64,000 nucleotides of DNA from Leuconostoc holzapfelii. GTDB taxonomy: Bacteria > Bacillota > Bacilli > Lactobacillales > Lactobacillaceae. The stretch spans positions 24,556 through 88,555 of the forward strand of contig NZ_JAAXPO010000007.1 in assembly GCF_012396485.1 (NCBI RefSeq), given 5' to 3'. The notes beneath the pieces were generated by a model. That model did no database searches, had not been told where the DNA came from, and worked only from the letters and a program-made list of their open reading frames with translations. This document shows positions 16,944 to 26,625 of the stretch, one piece after another. Position numbers and translations under genes: made by a program. Within the stretch, counting starts at the first letter, position 1. Each line of letters starts with the position of its first letter.

Positions 16944-17319
16944 GGGGTATACACTGCTTGAATCGCTGATTGTCCTCGGGCTGGTTGCGGGCATGCTATT
17001 CATTGGGACGACTGTTAATGCACCAAAAGTGAGTGTAACGCGTTGGACAGCCTCATTTGATGCACGGTGGCAACAAGTACGATTAACGGCACAAACGCGT
17101 CAGCAGGTGGCGGTCGTCGATTTTCAAGCAACGAGGATCAGTTTTAATGGGCAAAAACTCGCTTATCCTAGGGGCTATCTGAATCAAAAACCACAAAAAA
17201 TTCGAGTTTTAGCAACGGGCTATGTCGCACCGACAACCGTCATACTCACACAGCAGATGCATACCATTAAAATCATTTTTAGTTTAGGAGGTGGGGCCTA
17301 TCGCATTGTCCAAACGTAA
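16927..17319 (+). CDS. comGD: minor pseudopilin ComGD
   Basis: 130 residues with prepilin leader SRGYTLLESLIVLGLVAGM, a GspH-like organisation and a hydrophilic beta-rich C-terminus. It overlaps comGC by 17 nt and is followed by comGE in another frame. Position in the operon and the signal peptide support a minor pilin role in the priming complex. Confidence 0.88.
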   Translation: MKHTSRGYTLLESLIVLGLVAGMLFIGTTVNAPKVSVTRWTASFDARWQQVRLTAQTRQQVAVVDFQATRISFNGQKLAYPRGYLNQKPQKIRVLATGYVAPTTVILTQQMHTIKIIFSLGGGAYRIVQT

Positions 17320-17503
17320 ACCAGCATTTCTACTTGGCGAAGCGTTGATAACGTTAAGCTTACTAAGTGGCATGCTGGTGCTAGAGTATGAACAATTAAG
17401 TCAGTTTAAGCAACAAGAACAAAAGTTAAGTCGACAATATGATGCAATGAAACAAGACAGTCTTGACGCGATGAAAGCCTGGCATGCTTATGCTCAAAAA
17501 TAA
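17306..17503 (+). CDS. comGE: minor pseudopilin ComGE
   Basis: About 65 residues reading MSKRKPAFLLGEALITLSLL, with a divergent prepilin leader (Phe-Leu-Leu-Gly-Glu) and hydrophobic helix followed by a coiled, Gln-rich tail (QFKQQEQKLSRQYDAMKQ). The likely start is TTG 17306, 14 nt after AGGAGG (17286-17291); GTG 17291 is too close to the SD. Identified mainly by its position between comGD and comGF. Confidence 0.7.
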   Translation: MSKRKPAFLLGEALITLSLLSGMLVLEYEQLSQFKQQEQKLSRQYDAMKQDSLDAMKAWHAYAQK

Positions 17504-17906
17504 GGTTCAAGCGTTTACGCTGTTAGAAGCGCTGATTGCATTAGGTGTCTTAGGCTTAGTTTTTGCAACAATACAATGTGTGTTGCCAAGTTTTCGGACA
17601 CAGGCCCCGATGCCACTAGATGCTTCATTACGGGCAGTCACTTACCAATTGACTGCACAAAAGTATACCCGCGTGGCGGTTTCACCCCATCAATTGCAAT
17701 TAAAGAGTCATGATGGTAAAAACATGACGCTTGAGGTGGTAAAACGGCGACTGCAATTATCGGGCGAGGGCGCAGGACAAATTATTTTAATCCCGGAGGT
17801 GCAAGATTTTGATGTGCAAGATCATGAGGCTTATCTGCAACTTGAAGTACTGGGCGAAAACAAACAACGAGCAACCGAAGCGCTGTATTTGCCGCGTGCC
17901 CCATAA
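17484..17906 (+). CDS. comGF: minor pseudopilin ComGF
   Basis: 140 residues with prepilin-like leader QAFTLLEALIALGVLGLVF and a C-terminal domain typical of the ComGF family (PFAM ComGF). Overlaps comGE by 20 nt. ATG 17484 or 17490 could be used. In other species ComGD-ComGG minor pilins form the tip of the uptake pilus. Confidence 0.85.
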   Translation: MLMLKNKVQAFTLLEALIALGVLGLVFATIQCVLPSFRTQAPMPLDASLRAVTYQLTAQKYTRVAVSPHQLQLKSHDGKNMTLEVVKRRLQLSGEGAGQIILIPEVQDFDVQDHEAYLQLEVLGENKQRATEALYLPRAP

Positions 17907-18201
17907 ACTGATCCAACAACCAGGGGCGGTTTTTGGATCTGCGCTGGTCATTTTAGGGTTTTTAGGTGGGTTAATACTGTTACAAAATGTCGTGTTGAAT
18001 GCCAGATTACAAACGCAGCGACAGATGATTCGATTAGCTGAACTCGATAAATTACAGTTTAAAGCGAGTTTACATTATGAGCAAACGCATCAAGCGGTCT
18101 TCACGTTGGATCAACGACGCATTTCAGTGTGCGAAGATCAGCTCACGATCCGTATTGGCAAGACAGGTTACACCAGATCTTTGCACCATCCGGCACCTTG
18201 A
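17896..18201 (+). CDS. comGG: competence protein ComGG
   Basis: About 101 residues from GTG 17896, reading VPHKLIQQPGAVFGSALV with one hydrophobic segment (about 12-32) and a hydrophilic C-terminus. Assigned by position after comGF and by the single-helix pilin-like topology. No clear ribosome site is visible; translation is probably coupled to comGF, which it overlaps by 11 nt. Start codon uncertain. Confidence 0.65.
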   Translation: MPHKLIQQPGAVFGSALVILGFLGGLILLQNVVLNARLQTQRQMIRLAELDKLQFKASLHYEQTHQAVFTLDQRRISVCEDQLTIRIGKTGYTRSLHHPAP

Positions 18202-18232
18202 AAACCGCATGAAAACACGCTAAAATAAGGCT

Positions 18233-19237
18233 ATGACACAAGATAAAATCGCACAATATTTCGATGCGTTAACAACGCGTTCACAAGCTTTAGCACAAGA
18301 TACTGCGATGAGTTTGACATCAGCACTCACTGAGGTGCTTGAAGACCTCGCAAGTGGCCAGGTGCAATACGTAGCAGGCAAGCCAACGCCCGCTGTTGCA
18401 GAGCAAATACAGACCTTAATTGCGCAATTAGATTGGCAGCACATGGCCACATCAGATTTGCGGAAAACGTTGCAATTGGCAATTTTAAAAGCCAACCGTG
18501 ATGATAAAACGCAAGCAAACCATCAAATTACACCTGACGGGATTGGTTATTTATTGGCTGATTTTTTGATGCAAACAGCGCAACTTAAGACAGGTGACAC
18601 CGTGTTAGACATGACTGTTGGCGCAGGTAATTTGCTCTATACAGTGAATGATGTCTTAAAAATGAATGGACTTGACATTCAGCGTGTGGGCATTGATAAC
18701 GATGAGTCACAACTCGCTTTGGCAACAGCAGTCGACCAATTATTGCACCAAGGCACCACAACTTTCTACCAAGAAGACGTGGTCGCCATCACCGAAGCGC
18801 CCAAAGCTAAGGCCGTCATTGCTGATTTGCCAGTGGGTTACTATCCTTTGCAACCGTCTGAAAAGTATGACACGCAAGCCACGACAGGCCGTTCATTTGT
18901 ACATCAATTGCTAATTGAAAAAAGCCTCGATTTTGTCACGGATGATGGTTGGGTTTATTTAATTGTCCCGGCCAATGTTATGACAGGCGAGCAAGCAAAA
19001 AGTTTATTGAAATTTTTGACTCATCAAGCACAATTAAAGGCTTTTTTGCAATTACCGGCTGCTTTCTTTAAAGATGCGCGCGCAGCAAAAGCAATGCTTG
19101 TGTTACGCAAACATGGCGTAGGGCAACAAGGGGAAGTGCTGATGGGGCAGTATCCGCCATTAAAAGACATTGATGGATTGAAAAAATTTTTGCAAGATAT
19201 TAAAGCTTGGGTTACACTGGATAAAGAGCAAAACTGA
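18233..19237 (+). CDS. class I SAM-dependent methyltransferase (YtxK-like N6-adenine MTase fold)
   Basis: 334 residues. SAM-binding motif I VLDMTVGAGNLLYTV (about 122-136) and a catalytic loop ADLPVGYYP in place of the usual NPPY/DPPY, flanked by QITPDGIGYLLADFLM, match the YtxK group of N6-DNA-methylase-fold proteins. These are regularly found between the comG operon and ackA in Lactobacillales, as here. There is no specificity subunit or restriction gene nearby, so it is not an R-M system. The substrate is unknown. It starts 31 nt after comGG and may be read with the com operon. Confidence 0.85.
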   Translation: MTQDKIAQYFDALTTRSQALAQDTAMSLTSALTEVLEDLASGQVQYVAGKPTPAVAEQIQTLIAQLDWQHMATSDLRKTLQLAILKANRDDKTQANHQITPDGIGYLLADFLMQTAQLKTGDTVLDMTVGAGNLLYTVNDVLKMNGLDIQRVGIDNDESQLALATAVDQLLHQGTTTFYQEDVVAITEAPKAKAVIADLPVGYYPLQPSEKYDTQATTGRSFVHQLLIEKSLDFVTDDGWVYLIVPANVMTGEQAKSLLKFLTHQAQLKAFLQLPAAFFKDARAAKAMLVLRKHGVGQQGEVLMGQYPPLKDIDGLKKFLQDIKAWVTLDKEQN

Positions 19238-19359
19238 ACCTGATACGATGACGATGCACTAAATATTTGGGTGTTGATGTCGCCAACACCAACAAACCTG
19301 ATATTTTAAGCCTGTCACGAATCAGTACACGTTTAAGAAAGACAGGTAAAAATTTAATC

Positions 19360-20619
19360 ATGGCTAAAACAATGGCTGTAAACGCAGGTAGTTCTTCATT
19401 GAAATTTCAATTGTTGGACATGCCAGCAGAACAAGTAATGGCTCAAGGAGTAATCGAACGCATTGGCATGGATGATGCCATCGTGACTATCAAGTACGGC
19501 GTCGAAACGAACCAAGGCACACACTTGGCAGATCAGTCGGCCGATGGTAGCAACGTGACCGTCTCACAAGATGGCCAGATGCATAAGTATGAAAATGTCT
19601 TACCAATCAAAGATCATCAACAAGCCATTAATTTTATGTTGCAAAAATTGACAGACCTCGGTATTATTGCTGACTTTAGTGAGATTACCGGCGTGGGGCA
19701 CCGTGTGGTTGCGGGTGGAGAATGGTTTAACCATTCTGTTTTGGTCACGAAGTCAGTGTTAGAAAAAATTGACCGTTTAGCTGACTATGCACCACTGCAT
19801 AATCCAGCCAATGCGATGGGGATTCGCGCCTTTCAAAAATTGCTACCAGATGCGATTTCGGTTGCTGTATTTGATACCTCATTCCACCAAACGATGCCTG
19901 AAGAAAATTATCTTTATGCCTTACCATACGAATACTATACGCGTTATGGTGCGAGAAAATATGGTGCCCATGGTACGTCGCATCGGTATGTTGCTGGCCG
20001 AGCAGCAGAAATGTTGGGCCAACCATTGGCTGATTTGAAGCTGATTACCTTGCACTTAGGCGCCGGGGCTTCCATCACTGCCGTGAAAGATGGCAAGTCA
20101 TTAGACACATCGATGGGCTTCACCCCACTTGCGGGTGTGGCAATGGCGACGCGTTCTGGGGATGTTGATCCGTCATTGATTTACTACATTCAAGAGCATG
20201 AGGGGTTGTCAAATGAGGAGATGTTGACAATCTTAAATAAGAAGTCTGGCCTGTTAGGCTTATCAACGATTTCTTCTGATATGCGTGATTTGTTAGAAGT
20301 GAGTGAGACAAACGACCATGCCCGTCTGGCAGTCAAGGTCTTTGTTAATCGCATTGTGAAGTACATTGGACAATATATTGCCGAAATGGGGGGCGTGGAT
20401 GCCTTAGTATTTACCGCAGGTATTGGTGAAAACTCAGCACCCATCCGCCAAATGATTATTGATAAACTGGCTTATTTTGGGGTGACACTAGATGCAACCG
20501 CAAACCAGACACGTGGGCAAGAAATTGAAATTTCTGACCAAAATTCCCGAGTAAAGGCCCTCCTTGTGCCAACCAATGAAGAACTCATGATTGCGCGAGA
20601 TGTTGAGCGATTTAAGTAA
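19360..20619 (+). CDS. ackA: acetate kinase
   Basis: 419 residues, slightly longer than the usual ~400 because of an insert around residues 40-75. Signature 1 AVNAGSSSLKFQLL (N-terminal phosphate 1), GHRVVAGGE, VFDTSFHQTMPEENYLYALP, signature 2 with the catalytic Arg in TLHLGAGASITAV, and GIGENSAPIR at the adenosine site are all present. It makes ATP and acetate from acetyl phosphate, a key energy step in heterofermentation. ATG 19360 is chosen by homology; the ribosome site is poor (GACAGG). The 120-nt leader contains stem GGTGTTG/CAACACC (about 19271-19291) and CCTGTC/GACAGG around the start region. Confidence 0.96.
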   Translation: MAKTMAVNAGSSSLKFQLLDMPAEQVMAQGVIERIGMDDAIVTIKYGVETNQGTHLADQSADGSNVTVSQDGQMHKYENVLPIKDHQQAINFMLQKLTDLGIIADFSEITGVGHRVVAGGEWFNHSVLVTKSVLEKIDRLADYAPLHNPANAMGIRAFQKLLPDAISVAVFDTSFHQTMPEENYLYALPYEYYTRYGARKYGAHGTSHRYVAGRAAEMLGQPLADLKLITLHLGAGASITAVKDGKSLDTSMGFTPLAGVAMATRSGDVDPSLIYYIQEHEGLSNEEMLTILNKKSGLLGLSTISSDMRDLLEVSETNDHARLAVKVFVNRIVKYIGQYIAEMGGVDALVFTAGIGENSAPIRQMIIDKLAYFGVTLDATANQTRGQEIEISDQNSRVKALLVPTNEELMIARDVERFK

Positions 20620-20668
20620 TGTGCTCTTAATCTTTCATGATGGGAAAATATGATAAAATATAACGGGT

Positions 20669-20705
20669 CGGCTAGTATATCTGCATACTAGCCGCTTTCA
20701 TTTTT
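20669..20705 (+). terminator. terminator or attenuator between ackA and the wall hydrolase
   Basis: Perfect 10-bp stem CGGCTAGTAT/ATACTAGCCG, loop ATCTGC, followed by a T-rich tract. A -10-like sequence (TATGATAAAAT, about 20649-20659) lies upstream, so it could act on the leader of the next gene rather than on ackA. Confidence 0.6.
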
Positions 20706-20729
20706 AAGATAATTTTTAGAAGGTGAATT

Positions 20730-22058
20730 ATGGAATCTAGAAAAGAACGGCACCAGCATGAAATTCAAGCTGCTGAGGCGCTAGACGCAGCGCAAAATAA
20801 TGCGCCATATGATCCCAAGAATCCATTTAATGAGGCTTTTGGCAATGGCCGCGGTCCTAAAAAACGCGGGCCATTCAAACGGATTTTAACGATGCTCGTC
20901 ATCGCATTGGTGCTACTAGGTGTTGTGTTTGGGGCGAAAGCCCTGTTAACTGATAAATATGCTGCGCTTAATCCAAAAGATACCACGTTTATAACCGTGA
21001 AGATTCCAGAAGGATCAACAGCCCTGCAAATGGGTCAAACGTTAGAAAAGAAAAAAGTCATTACCAACGGGCAGGTATTTTATAAATATGCCATGTCCCA
21101 GGGTGCTGAAAAGCTCCAAGCGGGTACTTATCACTTATCGCCATCACAAACGATGCAATTAATTTTCAATCAAATGGCGGCAGGCCCCACATCAGAACCT
21201 CAGTTGCCTAAAGGATATGGGTATGTCACTGTTGGACAAACACCAGATCAAGTTGCAGTGAATCTAGCGGATCAGGTGAAGTCGGTATCAGCCCAAGATA
21301 TCCTGTCAGCGCTCAATGATAAACAGTTGATCGATCAGATGTACAAGAAATATCCTGACTTGTTGCGCGGCATCAAGCAGTCAAGCACAAAGCAGGCGGT
21401 GCTCTTAGATTACGTTTATCCGCAAGCCTTTGATCTTCGTCAGGCCAAGACAGCCAAGGCGATTGTCGAGGTCTTGTTACAAACGTCAGATAAGACGATG
21501 CAACCTTACTATAAGACGCTTCGAGCCAACGGCATGGCCACCCCTAATGTGATGGCCTTGGTGGCTACTTCTGGGAAAGCTGAATTTGAGCGCCGGCTAG
21601 CCTTCATTCAAAAAATTGCGCCTTACGCACAAGAACTAGCGAAAAAATATGGCATTTTGGCCTCAATCTCGATTGCACAAGCCGCGCACGAATCCAACTG
21701 GGATAATTCAAAGCTGTCATCGAAATACAACAATTTCTATGGTGTGAAAACACAAGACACCACGCCGGGAAATTCGGTGGTCTTAGATACCACAGAATAC
21801 GTGGATGGCAAGCCACAAACACAACAAGCCCGCTTTGCGGTCTATAGCAGTTGGAAAGACAGTATGAAAGAGCACGCGGAAACCTTAGTTAACGGGAATA
21901 CTTGGAACCCAACACAATTTAAGGATGTTCTGAATGCAAAGGATTACAAATCAGCTGCTAAAGCTTTGTATGATGATCACTATGCAACGGATGTAAATTA
22001 TACAAAACTCCTAGTTAACTTGATTGAAACATGGCACTTACAGCGCTATGATCAGTAA
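20730..22058 (+). CDS. membrane-anchored wall hydrolase: degenerate MltG-like domain fused to GH73 glucosaminidase
   Basis: 442 residues. A cytoplasmic N-terminus (1-50, acidic then basic) is followed by one transmembrane helix (about 52-70). Residues about 86-285 look like the extracellular part of endolytic transglycosylase MltG: LysM-like VKIPEGSTALQMGQTLEKKK and LQAGTYHLSPSQTM, then LLDYVYPQAFDLRQAKTAKA. Where MltG has its catalytic Glu (ASIIEKE-type motif), this protein reads ALVATSGKAE (276-285). From 291 it continues as a GH73 glucosaminidase, with catalytic Glu321 in QAAHESNWDNSKL, NNFYGVK and FAVYSSWKDSMKEHAE. It should cut GlcNAc-MurNAc bonds in peptidoglycan. The fusion is unusual. 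Confidence 0.8.
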   Translation: MESRKERHQHEIQAAEALDAAQNNAPYDPKNPFNEAFGNGRGPKKRGPFKRILTMLVIALVLLGVVFGAKALLTDKYAALNPKDTTFITVKIPEGSTALQMGQTLEKKKVITNGQVFYKYAMSQGAEKLQAGTYHLSPSQTMQLIFNQMAAGPTSEPQLPKGYGYVTVGQTPDQVAVNLADQVKSVSAQDILSALNDKQLIDQMYKKYPDLLRGIKQSSTKQAVLLDYVYPQAFDLRQAKTAKAIVEVLLQTSDKTMQPYYKTLRANGMATPNVMALVATSGKAEFERRLAFIQKIAPYAQELAKKYGILASISIAQAAHESNWDNSKLSSKYNNFYGVKTQDTTPGNSVVLDTTEYVDGKPQTQQARFAVYSSWKDSMKEHAETLVNGNTWNPTQFKDVLNAKDYKSAAKALYDDHYATDVNYTKLLVNLIETWHLQRYDQ

Positions 22059-22059
22059 G

Positions 22060-22090
22060 AAAAGCGACCAATTATTTGGTCGCTTTTTCT
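22060..22090 (+). terminator. terminator of the wall hydrolase gene
   Basis: Stem AAGCGACCAA/TTGGTCGCTT with a short AT loop and T-run. Confidence 0.85.
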
Positions 22091-22214
22091 TTTAGTCATT
22101 GATCAAATTTATGGCGGTTATATCATAAAAGTCAGTATGGTATTGTTTTAACAACGATTAAAAAGATGGATTTATGATAATTCTATATGAAACGATTGAA
22201 AAACAATGATTGTG

Positions 22215-22266
22215 AATGAAAACGTTTACAAAAATACGAGAAAAGGGTTGTGTAAACGTTTTCATT
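22215..22266 (+). promoter_or_regulatory. paired cre/LacI-family operators
   Basis: TGAAAACGTTTACA (22217-22230) and TGTAAACGTTTTCA (22251-22264) each match the CcpA cre consensus. With flanks they form a perfect 16-bp inverted repeat whose centres are 34 bp apart. The second sits in the spacer of the promoter, so binding would repress or loop. CcpA or another LacI-family regulator such as RbsR are both possible. Confidence 0.82.
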
Positions 22267-22276
22267 CGTGTAAAAT
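22248..22276 (+). promoter_or_regulatory. promoter of the sugar uptake gene
   Basis: TTGTGT (22248-22253), 17-nt spacer containing a cre, TAAAAT (22271-22276). Confidence 0.75.
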
Positions 22277-22333
22277 AGTTCTAGTAAACAAATCATGTTA
22301 GCACACATGATCAATATAAGGAGCGATTTATAA

Positions 22334-23296
22334 ATGAATGCAGCAATTCTGTTGGCACTTGTACCAGCACTAGCATGGGGTTCAGTTGGCCTTGTGAATA
22401 CCAAAATGGGCGGCTCAGCTGGTCAACAAACACTGGGCATGACCTTTGGTGCGTTAATCTTTGGATTAGCGACAATGTTCTTCTACGTGATGCCAAATCA
22501 CGCCTACCTTGGCTCACAAATTTGGACAGTAGGGATTGTTTCAGGCCTTGTTTGGGCTGTCGGAACAGCCGGCCAATTCCTAGCCATTAAGGACCTTGGT
22601 GTCTCATTGGCGATTCCGTTGTCTACAGCGGGTCAAATTGTTACTAACGCGTTGATGGCCGCTGTGGTTTTGGGCGACTGGAAGACTGGTAAGATGTGGG
22701 CAATTGGCATTATTTCAATCGTTGCCGTTGTCATCGGTGCCACGTTAATTTCAGCCCGTGATAAGGCGTTGAACTCTGGTATTTCTGGCCAAGCAGATGC
22801 GAAGAGTATGACTAAGGGTTTGATTTACTTGGTCATTTCAACGGTTGGCTACATGTTCTACTTTGTTTTGCCCAACTTCTTGAACAAAATTGGCTACATT
22901 TCAGATGCCATTAAGGCGAAGAACAATGGCGTTGACTATATGACAGCAATCGTTGGTCCACAAGCCATTGGTCAAGTGATTGGTGCTTTCTTGATTGTCA
23001 TCTTTGTTTTGAAAGAAGCAGACAAGATGTTTGAAAAGCCAACTTGGAAGAATATTTTGACTGGTTTGGTTTGGGCAACAGGTAACATCTTCATGTTCAT
23101 CTCAGCTGCAAATCCTGCTGTAGGACAAACTATTGCCACAACATTCTCACAATTGGGTATTATCGTTGCCACATTTGGTGGTATTTACTTACTTGGTGAA
23201 AAGAAGTCAAGTTATCAAATGAAGTTGATCATCATTGGGACAATCCTTGTGGTTGTCGGTGCCATTATTATTGGTAACATTAACCAATTCGCATAA
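22334..23296 (+). CDS. GRP-family sugar uptake protein (GlcU/RbsU-like)
   Basis: 320 residues, about ten transmembrane helices and almost no soluble domain. The N-terminus ALVPALAWGSVGLVNTKMGG and QFLAIKDLGVSLAIPLSTAGQ match the glucose/ribose porter family (GRP, DMT superfamily) that imports glucose or ribose by proton symport. Codon use is strongly optimised (ggt, gtt, ttg, aac), suggesting high expression. The SD AAGGAG is well placed. Two perfect cre-type operators show carbon-source control. Glucose or ribose cannot be decided from sequence. Confidence 0.88.
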   Translation: MNAAILLALVPALAWGSVGLVNTKMGGSAGQQTLGMTFGALIFGLATMFFYVMPNHAYLGSQIWTVGIVSGLVWAVGTAGQFLAIKDLGVSLAIPLSTAGQIVTNALMAAVVLGDWKTGKMWAIGIISIVAVVIGATLISARDKALNSGISGQADAKSMTKGLIYLVISTVGYMFYFVLPNFLNKIGYISDAIKAKNNGVDYMTAIVGPQAIGQVIGAFLIVIFVLKEADKMFEKPTWKNILTGLVWATGNIFMFISAANPAVGQTIATTFSQLGIIVATFGGIYLLGEKKSSYQMKLIIIGTILVVVGAIIIGNINQFA

Positions 23297-23302
23297 TCGA
23301 TT

Positions 23303-23328
23303 AAACCAGAGCAATCTGGTTTTTTTAT
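23303..23328 (+). terminator. terminator of the sugar uptake gene
   Basis: Stem AAACCAGA/TCTGGTTT, loop GCAA, T-run. Confidence 0.82.
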
Positions 23329-23330
23329 AG

Positions 23331-23368
23331 CAAAAAAGCCTGATACATGAAGTGTATCAGGCTTTTTG
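23331..23368 (-). terminator. terminator of greA
   Basis: Long stem AAAAGCCTGATACA/TGTATCAGGCTTTT with loop TGAAG. It works on the minus strand after greA. Confidence 0.88.
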
Positions 23369-23375
23369 CAACGTC

Positions 23376-23858
23376 TTACTTTTCAACTTTTAGAATTTCA
23401 ACATCGATGCTATCACCACTTGGTAATGGCACAGAAACTTTGTTGCCAACCTTTTTACCTAGTAATGCAACAGCCATTGCAGATTCATTTGAAATTTTAC
23501 CAGCAAGTGGATCAGATTCCGTTGAACCAACAATCACATAAGTTTCTGGTTCTTCATCAGGTAATTCTTTGAACGTCACGGTCTTACCCAAAGAAACTTC
23601 GTCAGCTGCCGTGGCATTAGGGTCAATGATTTCAGCGTTTTCAATCATTTTCTTTAATGTCAAGATGCGGCCTTCAACAAAGGCTTGTTCGTCTTTAGCT
23701 GACTGGTATTCAGAGTTTTCAGACAAATCACCGTATGAGCGGGCAATTTGGATACGATTTGTAATTTCAGGACGTTGGTTTGAGATGAGATCTTCCAATT
23801 CAGCTTGGAGCTTTTCACGACCTTCAGCTGTCATTGGAAATACTTTTTCTTCTGACAT
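23376..23858 (-). CDS. greA: transcription elongation factor GreA
   Basis: 160 residues beginning [18 protein letters not shown], from ATG 23858-23856 with GAAAGGA upstream. The N-terminal coiled coil ([36 protein letters not shown] region with acidic tip DLSENSEY) and the C-terminal FKBP-like domain (ITYFVG-equivalent segments, [25 protein letters not shown]) are intact. It enters the RNA polymerase channel and stimulates cleavage of backtracked transcripts. It lies downstream of the YfhO gene on the same strand. Confidence 0.97.
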   Translation of the reverse strand: MSEEKVFPMTAEGREKLQAELEDLISNQRPEITNRIQIARSYGDLSENSEYQSAKDEQAFVEGRILTLKKMIENAEIIDPNATAADEVSLGKTVTFKELPDEEPETYVIVGSTESDPLAGKISNESAMAVALLGKKVGNKVSVPLPSGDSIDVEILKVEK

Positions 23859-23925
23859 ATAATGATTTCCTTTCGATTTTGCGGGTTTATCGCAAATAAT
23901 AAGCAAAACGAGCATATCATGTGGC

Positions 23926-26529
23926 CTATGAACTTGCAAGCTTTTTTTGACGGATAAATGCGAATAAAACACCGGCTAGTGCCAGACTGGAAATAACGAC
24001 GCCCAACCAGAACAGCGGTGGGGTGTAGCGCCAACTGATTGTATGCTGACCTGGGGTGGTTTTTACAGCAATGAGGTAGTCACCGACAGTCATTGGTGTG
24101 ATGTTGCGCCCGTCAAGCGTGACATGCCAACCTGGTGCATTTGGAATGGATGTCATGATTAGAGACTGCTGCGTTGTTGTGGTAATTGTACCAGTGAGTT
24201 GGCGTTCATTTCGGTGTGTGATGTGAATTGGATGTGTTGCAAGTTGTTTAGCTTGTTGCTGAAAAGCTGTTTGATTGATATGGTACAACGTGACATTATT
24301 TAAGACCAGCGCGTTAGCTTGCTTGAATCGCAGCGTCACCACTTGAGGTTGATCTTTTACCTGCGAAGCGAGATTAATCACAATCGTATGGCGATAGGTA
24401 CTAAATTGTTTAATAATTTGGCCATTAATCAATAAATCAAAATCTTTAATTTGTAACCCACTGCCAATGGTGAGGTAATAACTATCGTTAGTTTTGGGCG
24501 TAAAGTGAAGGTCTAAGCTGGCTGGCCGATTTGATTGCGTTTTTGCAATGACAGCGTTCGTAATGGTTTTTGGGGTAGTCACATGATGCCCAACGGCTTG
24601 GTCAAAATTTGCGACCTGTAACGGTGAGACGTTCGCCCCTGTGAGTGCCTGCCATAAATTCGCTTGGTTTTCCAAAGGGTTGTTGGTCAAAAATTGGGTG
24701 GATAATGCTGCTGGGTTGGCAGCAAAAGCAACTGGCAGGGCATAGGGATTTTGCCAGACCATTGTCGTTGGCGTCGTTGTATTTAAATGATAATTTGCAG
24801 TATCAGGCCGGTGACCGACCAACAGCGTTTTCGGCTCACCAGCTTGTTCCTTGCTTTTGGGGTTTGGGGTGATCAAATACTTCATCCCAAGCATTGCATC
24901 TGAAAGCAAACTGCCATTCGTGTAGGCAACGTAGTTATCGCCATCTGGTTGGCCAAAATTGCCGAAGAAAGTTGGCGTAGCTTTTGGCATCGCGGAACTA
25001 AAGTGCGAACCACCGTAATAATCGAGCATCATGGCATCACCGCGCGTTCGTTGAAAGGTTTGCGCAACACGATGCCAGCTGGGATCTTTTTTGAGCGGTT
25101 GATTTGCTGATTGAAGCGCCTTGATAGCGTTTTGGTATTCTGTGTTCGTTAGGTAAGAAAAGTGATTCAAAGTCAAATAAACATTGACGGTGAGACTGCC
25201 GAGTGTCACCACAAATAGTAAAGGTAACCAGAAACGATCATGTTGTTGCAACACAAATTGGGACAAAGTGATCAGAAATAGCCCGGCAAAGATAACAATT
25301 GCGCGTTGATCGAGCGCAGGCAGTTGATGTACTTTACTGGTCGTATATGCCACAATCACAAGTAGCATGATCAGATAACCCAAAACTGTCCGTAATTTTG
25401 GTTGCCAGTTTGGGTGCCATGCCATTGCTGCTAAATAAATCAAAAAAAAGCTGATGATAAAGCTGAATCGATAAGGATACCATACGGGGTACTGAAAACC
25501 ATGGAAGAACAACGTCAGTGGCGCCCAAGTCGTTGCTAATAAAAGAAAGCAAAGGATGCCCAAACCACCAAGTTTTACGCGCCAATGCCACAATTTTGTT
25601 GTGAAAAAAGGGACCACAGTTATCAAGATAAAGGCTGAAACATAAAAATTAGCTTGGCCAGTCTGCATTTGATTAAAATCAAAACTTCCTGGGATTAATT
25701 TTGCCAGGAGTTGCAGGGGGTTATTATCAAAGCGCCACGAAAATGGCGAATTATACTGTGACTTGCCGATCCGTAATTGATAAATCGTTGGGAGCAACAA
25801 CCAAGCGCTCAGGGCACCGCCGGTGAGGCTGCCGTAAACAAATTGTTTCACACTCAGCCAGCGTGGTTGGCTTTGCTGTGGCCAAGTTAACCGCCAGACG
25901 AAATATAAAGTGATAAAAATAGCGATCATGTAGCCGATATAATAGTTACAAATAATCGTTGCCCCTAAAATTAAGGCATAACGCCACCAAGTATTTTGGA
26001 CAAAAAGCTGTTCAATTTGGAGGATGACTAGGGGCAGTAAAATGGCAGCATCTAGCCATAAGAGGTTTAAATCATTGGCAATAAACCAGCCTGACAGGGC
26101 ATAGTTGACGGCAAATAGGGTCGTATAATAACCTTTTTGTAATTGGAGGCGTTTGATTAAATAGGCCATGGTCAAGCCAGCCGCGCCAAATTTTAGCACA
26201 GTGACGCCTAAAATGGCAGCAGGGAGGTTGATGTTTGGGACAAAGAGAAAAATAAGATTAAATGGGCTCATCAAATAATATGCCCATTCACCAAGCATGT
26301 CGCCGCCTAACGCATTACTAAACGAGTAGAAGAAGCTGCTTGGATGGGCCAAAAAGGCCGTTTTAAACGCGGCAAACTGATCGATGTATTGCTGCCCTAA
26401 ATCAACTGTTAAGATGGAGTTTTGACCAAATGGTGCCATGCCACGATAAGCATAGTAACTTAACATGATCAAAGCTGGGAGCCAAAAACTTAATGCCAGT
26501 GGCGAGAGAAAGAATTGTCGTTTTTTCAT
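23926..26529 (-). CDS. YfhO-family membrane glycosyltransferase-like protein
   Basis: 867 residues. At least ten transmembrane helices fill residues 1-460, beginning [17 protein letters not shown]. The first outer loop has [29 protein letters not shown], typical of YfhO. A large extracellular domain (about 465-830) precedes a final helix and a basic KKLASS end. YfhO proteins are GT-C-like and transfer sugars from undecaprenyl phosphate-linked donors to lipoteichoic acid or other wall polymers in Bacillus and Listeria relatives. The acceptor here is not known. It is divergent from the PBP gene. Confidence 0.88.
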   Translation of the reverse strand: MKKRQFFLSPLALSFWLPALIMLSYYAYRGMAPFGQNSILTVDLGQQYIDQFAAFKTAFLAHPSSFFYSFSNALGGDMLGEWAYYLMSPFNLIFLFVPNINLPAAILGVTVLKFGAAGLTMAYLIKRLQLQKGYYTTLFAVNYALSGWFIANDLNLLWLDAAILLPLVILQIEQLFVQNTWWRYALILGATIICNYYIGYMIAIFITLYFVWRLTWPQQSQPRWLSVKQFVYGSLTGGALSAWLLLPTIYQLRIGKSQYNSPFSWRFDNNPLQLLAKLIPGSFDFNQMQTGQANFYVSAFILITVVPFFTTKLWHWRVKLGGLGILCFLLLATTWAPLTLFFHGFQYPVWYPYRFSFIISFFLIYLAAMAWHPNWQPKLRTVLGYLIMLLVIVAYTTSKVHQLPALDQRAIVIFAGLFLITLSQFVLQQHDRFWLPLLFVVTLGSLTVNVYLTLNHFSYLTNTEYQNAIKALQSANQPLKKDPSWHRVAQTFQRTRGDAMMLDYYGGSHFSSAMPKATPTFFGNFGQPDGDNYVAYTNGSLLSDAMLGMKYLITPNPKSKEQAGEPKTLLVGHRPDTANYHLNTTTPTTMVWQNPYALPVAFAANPAALSTQFLTNNPLENQANLWQALTGANVSPLQVANFDQAVGHHVTTPKTITNAVIAKTQSNRPASLDLHFTPKTNDSYYLTIGSGLQIKDFDLLINGQIIKQFSTYRHTIVINLASQVKDQPQVVTLRFKQANALVLNNVTLYHINQTAFQQQAKQLATHPIHITHRNERQLTGTITTTTQQSLIMTSIPNAPGWHVTLDGRNITPMTVGDYLIAVKTTPGQHTISWRYTPPLFWLGVVISSLALAGVLFAFIRQKKLASS

Positions 26530-26625
26530 GCTTCTAATATACCAAATTTGGCGGTTAATTTTAGCGTAAAAACTTGATTTGTGGTAATCTAGTTAAGTAG
26601 TTTATTGTTAAAATTGGGGTCAAAT

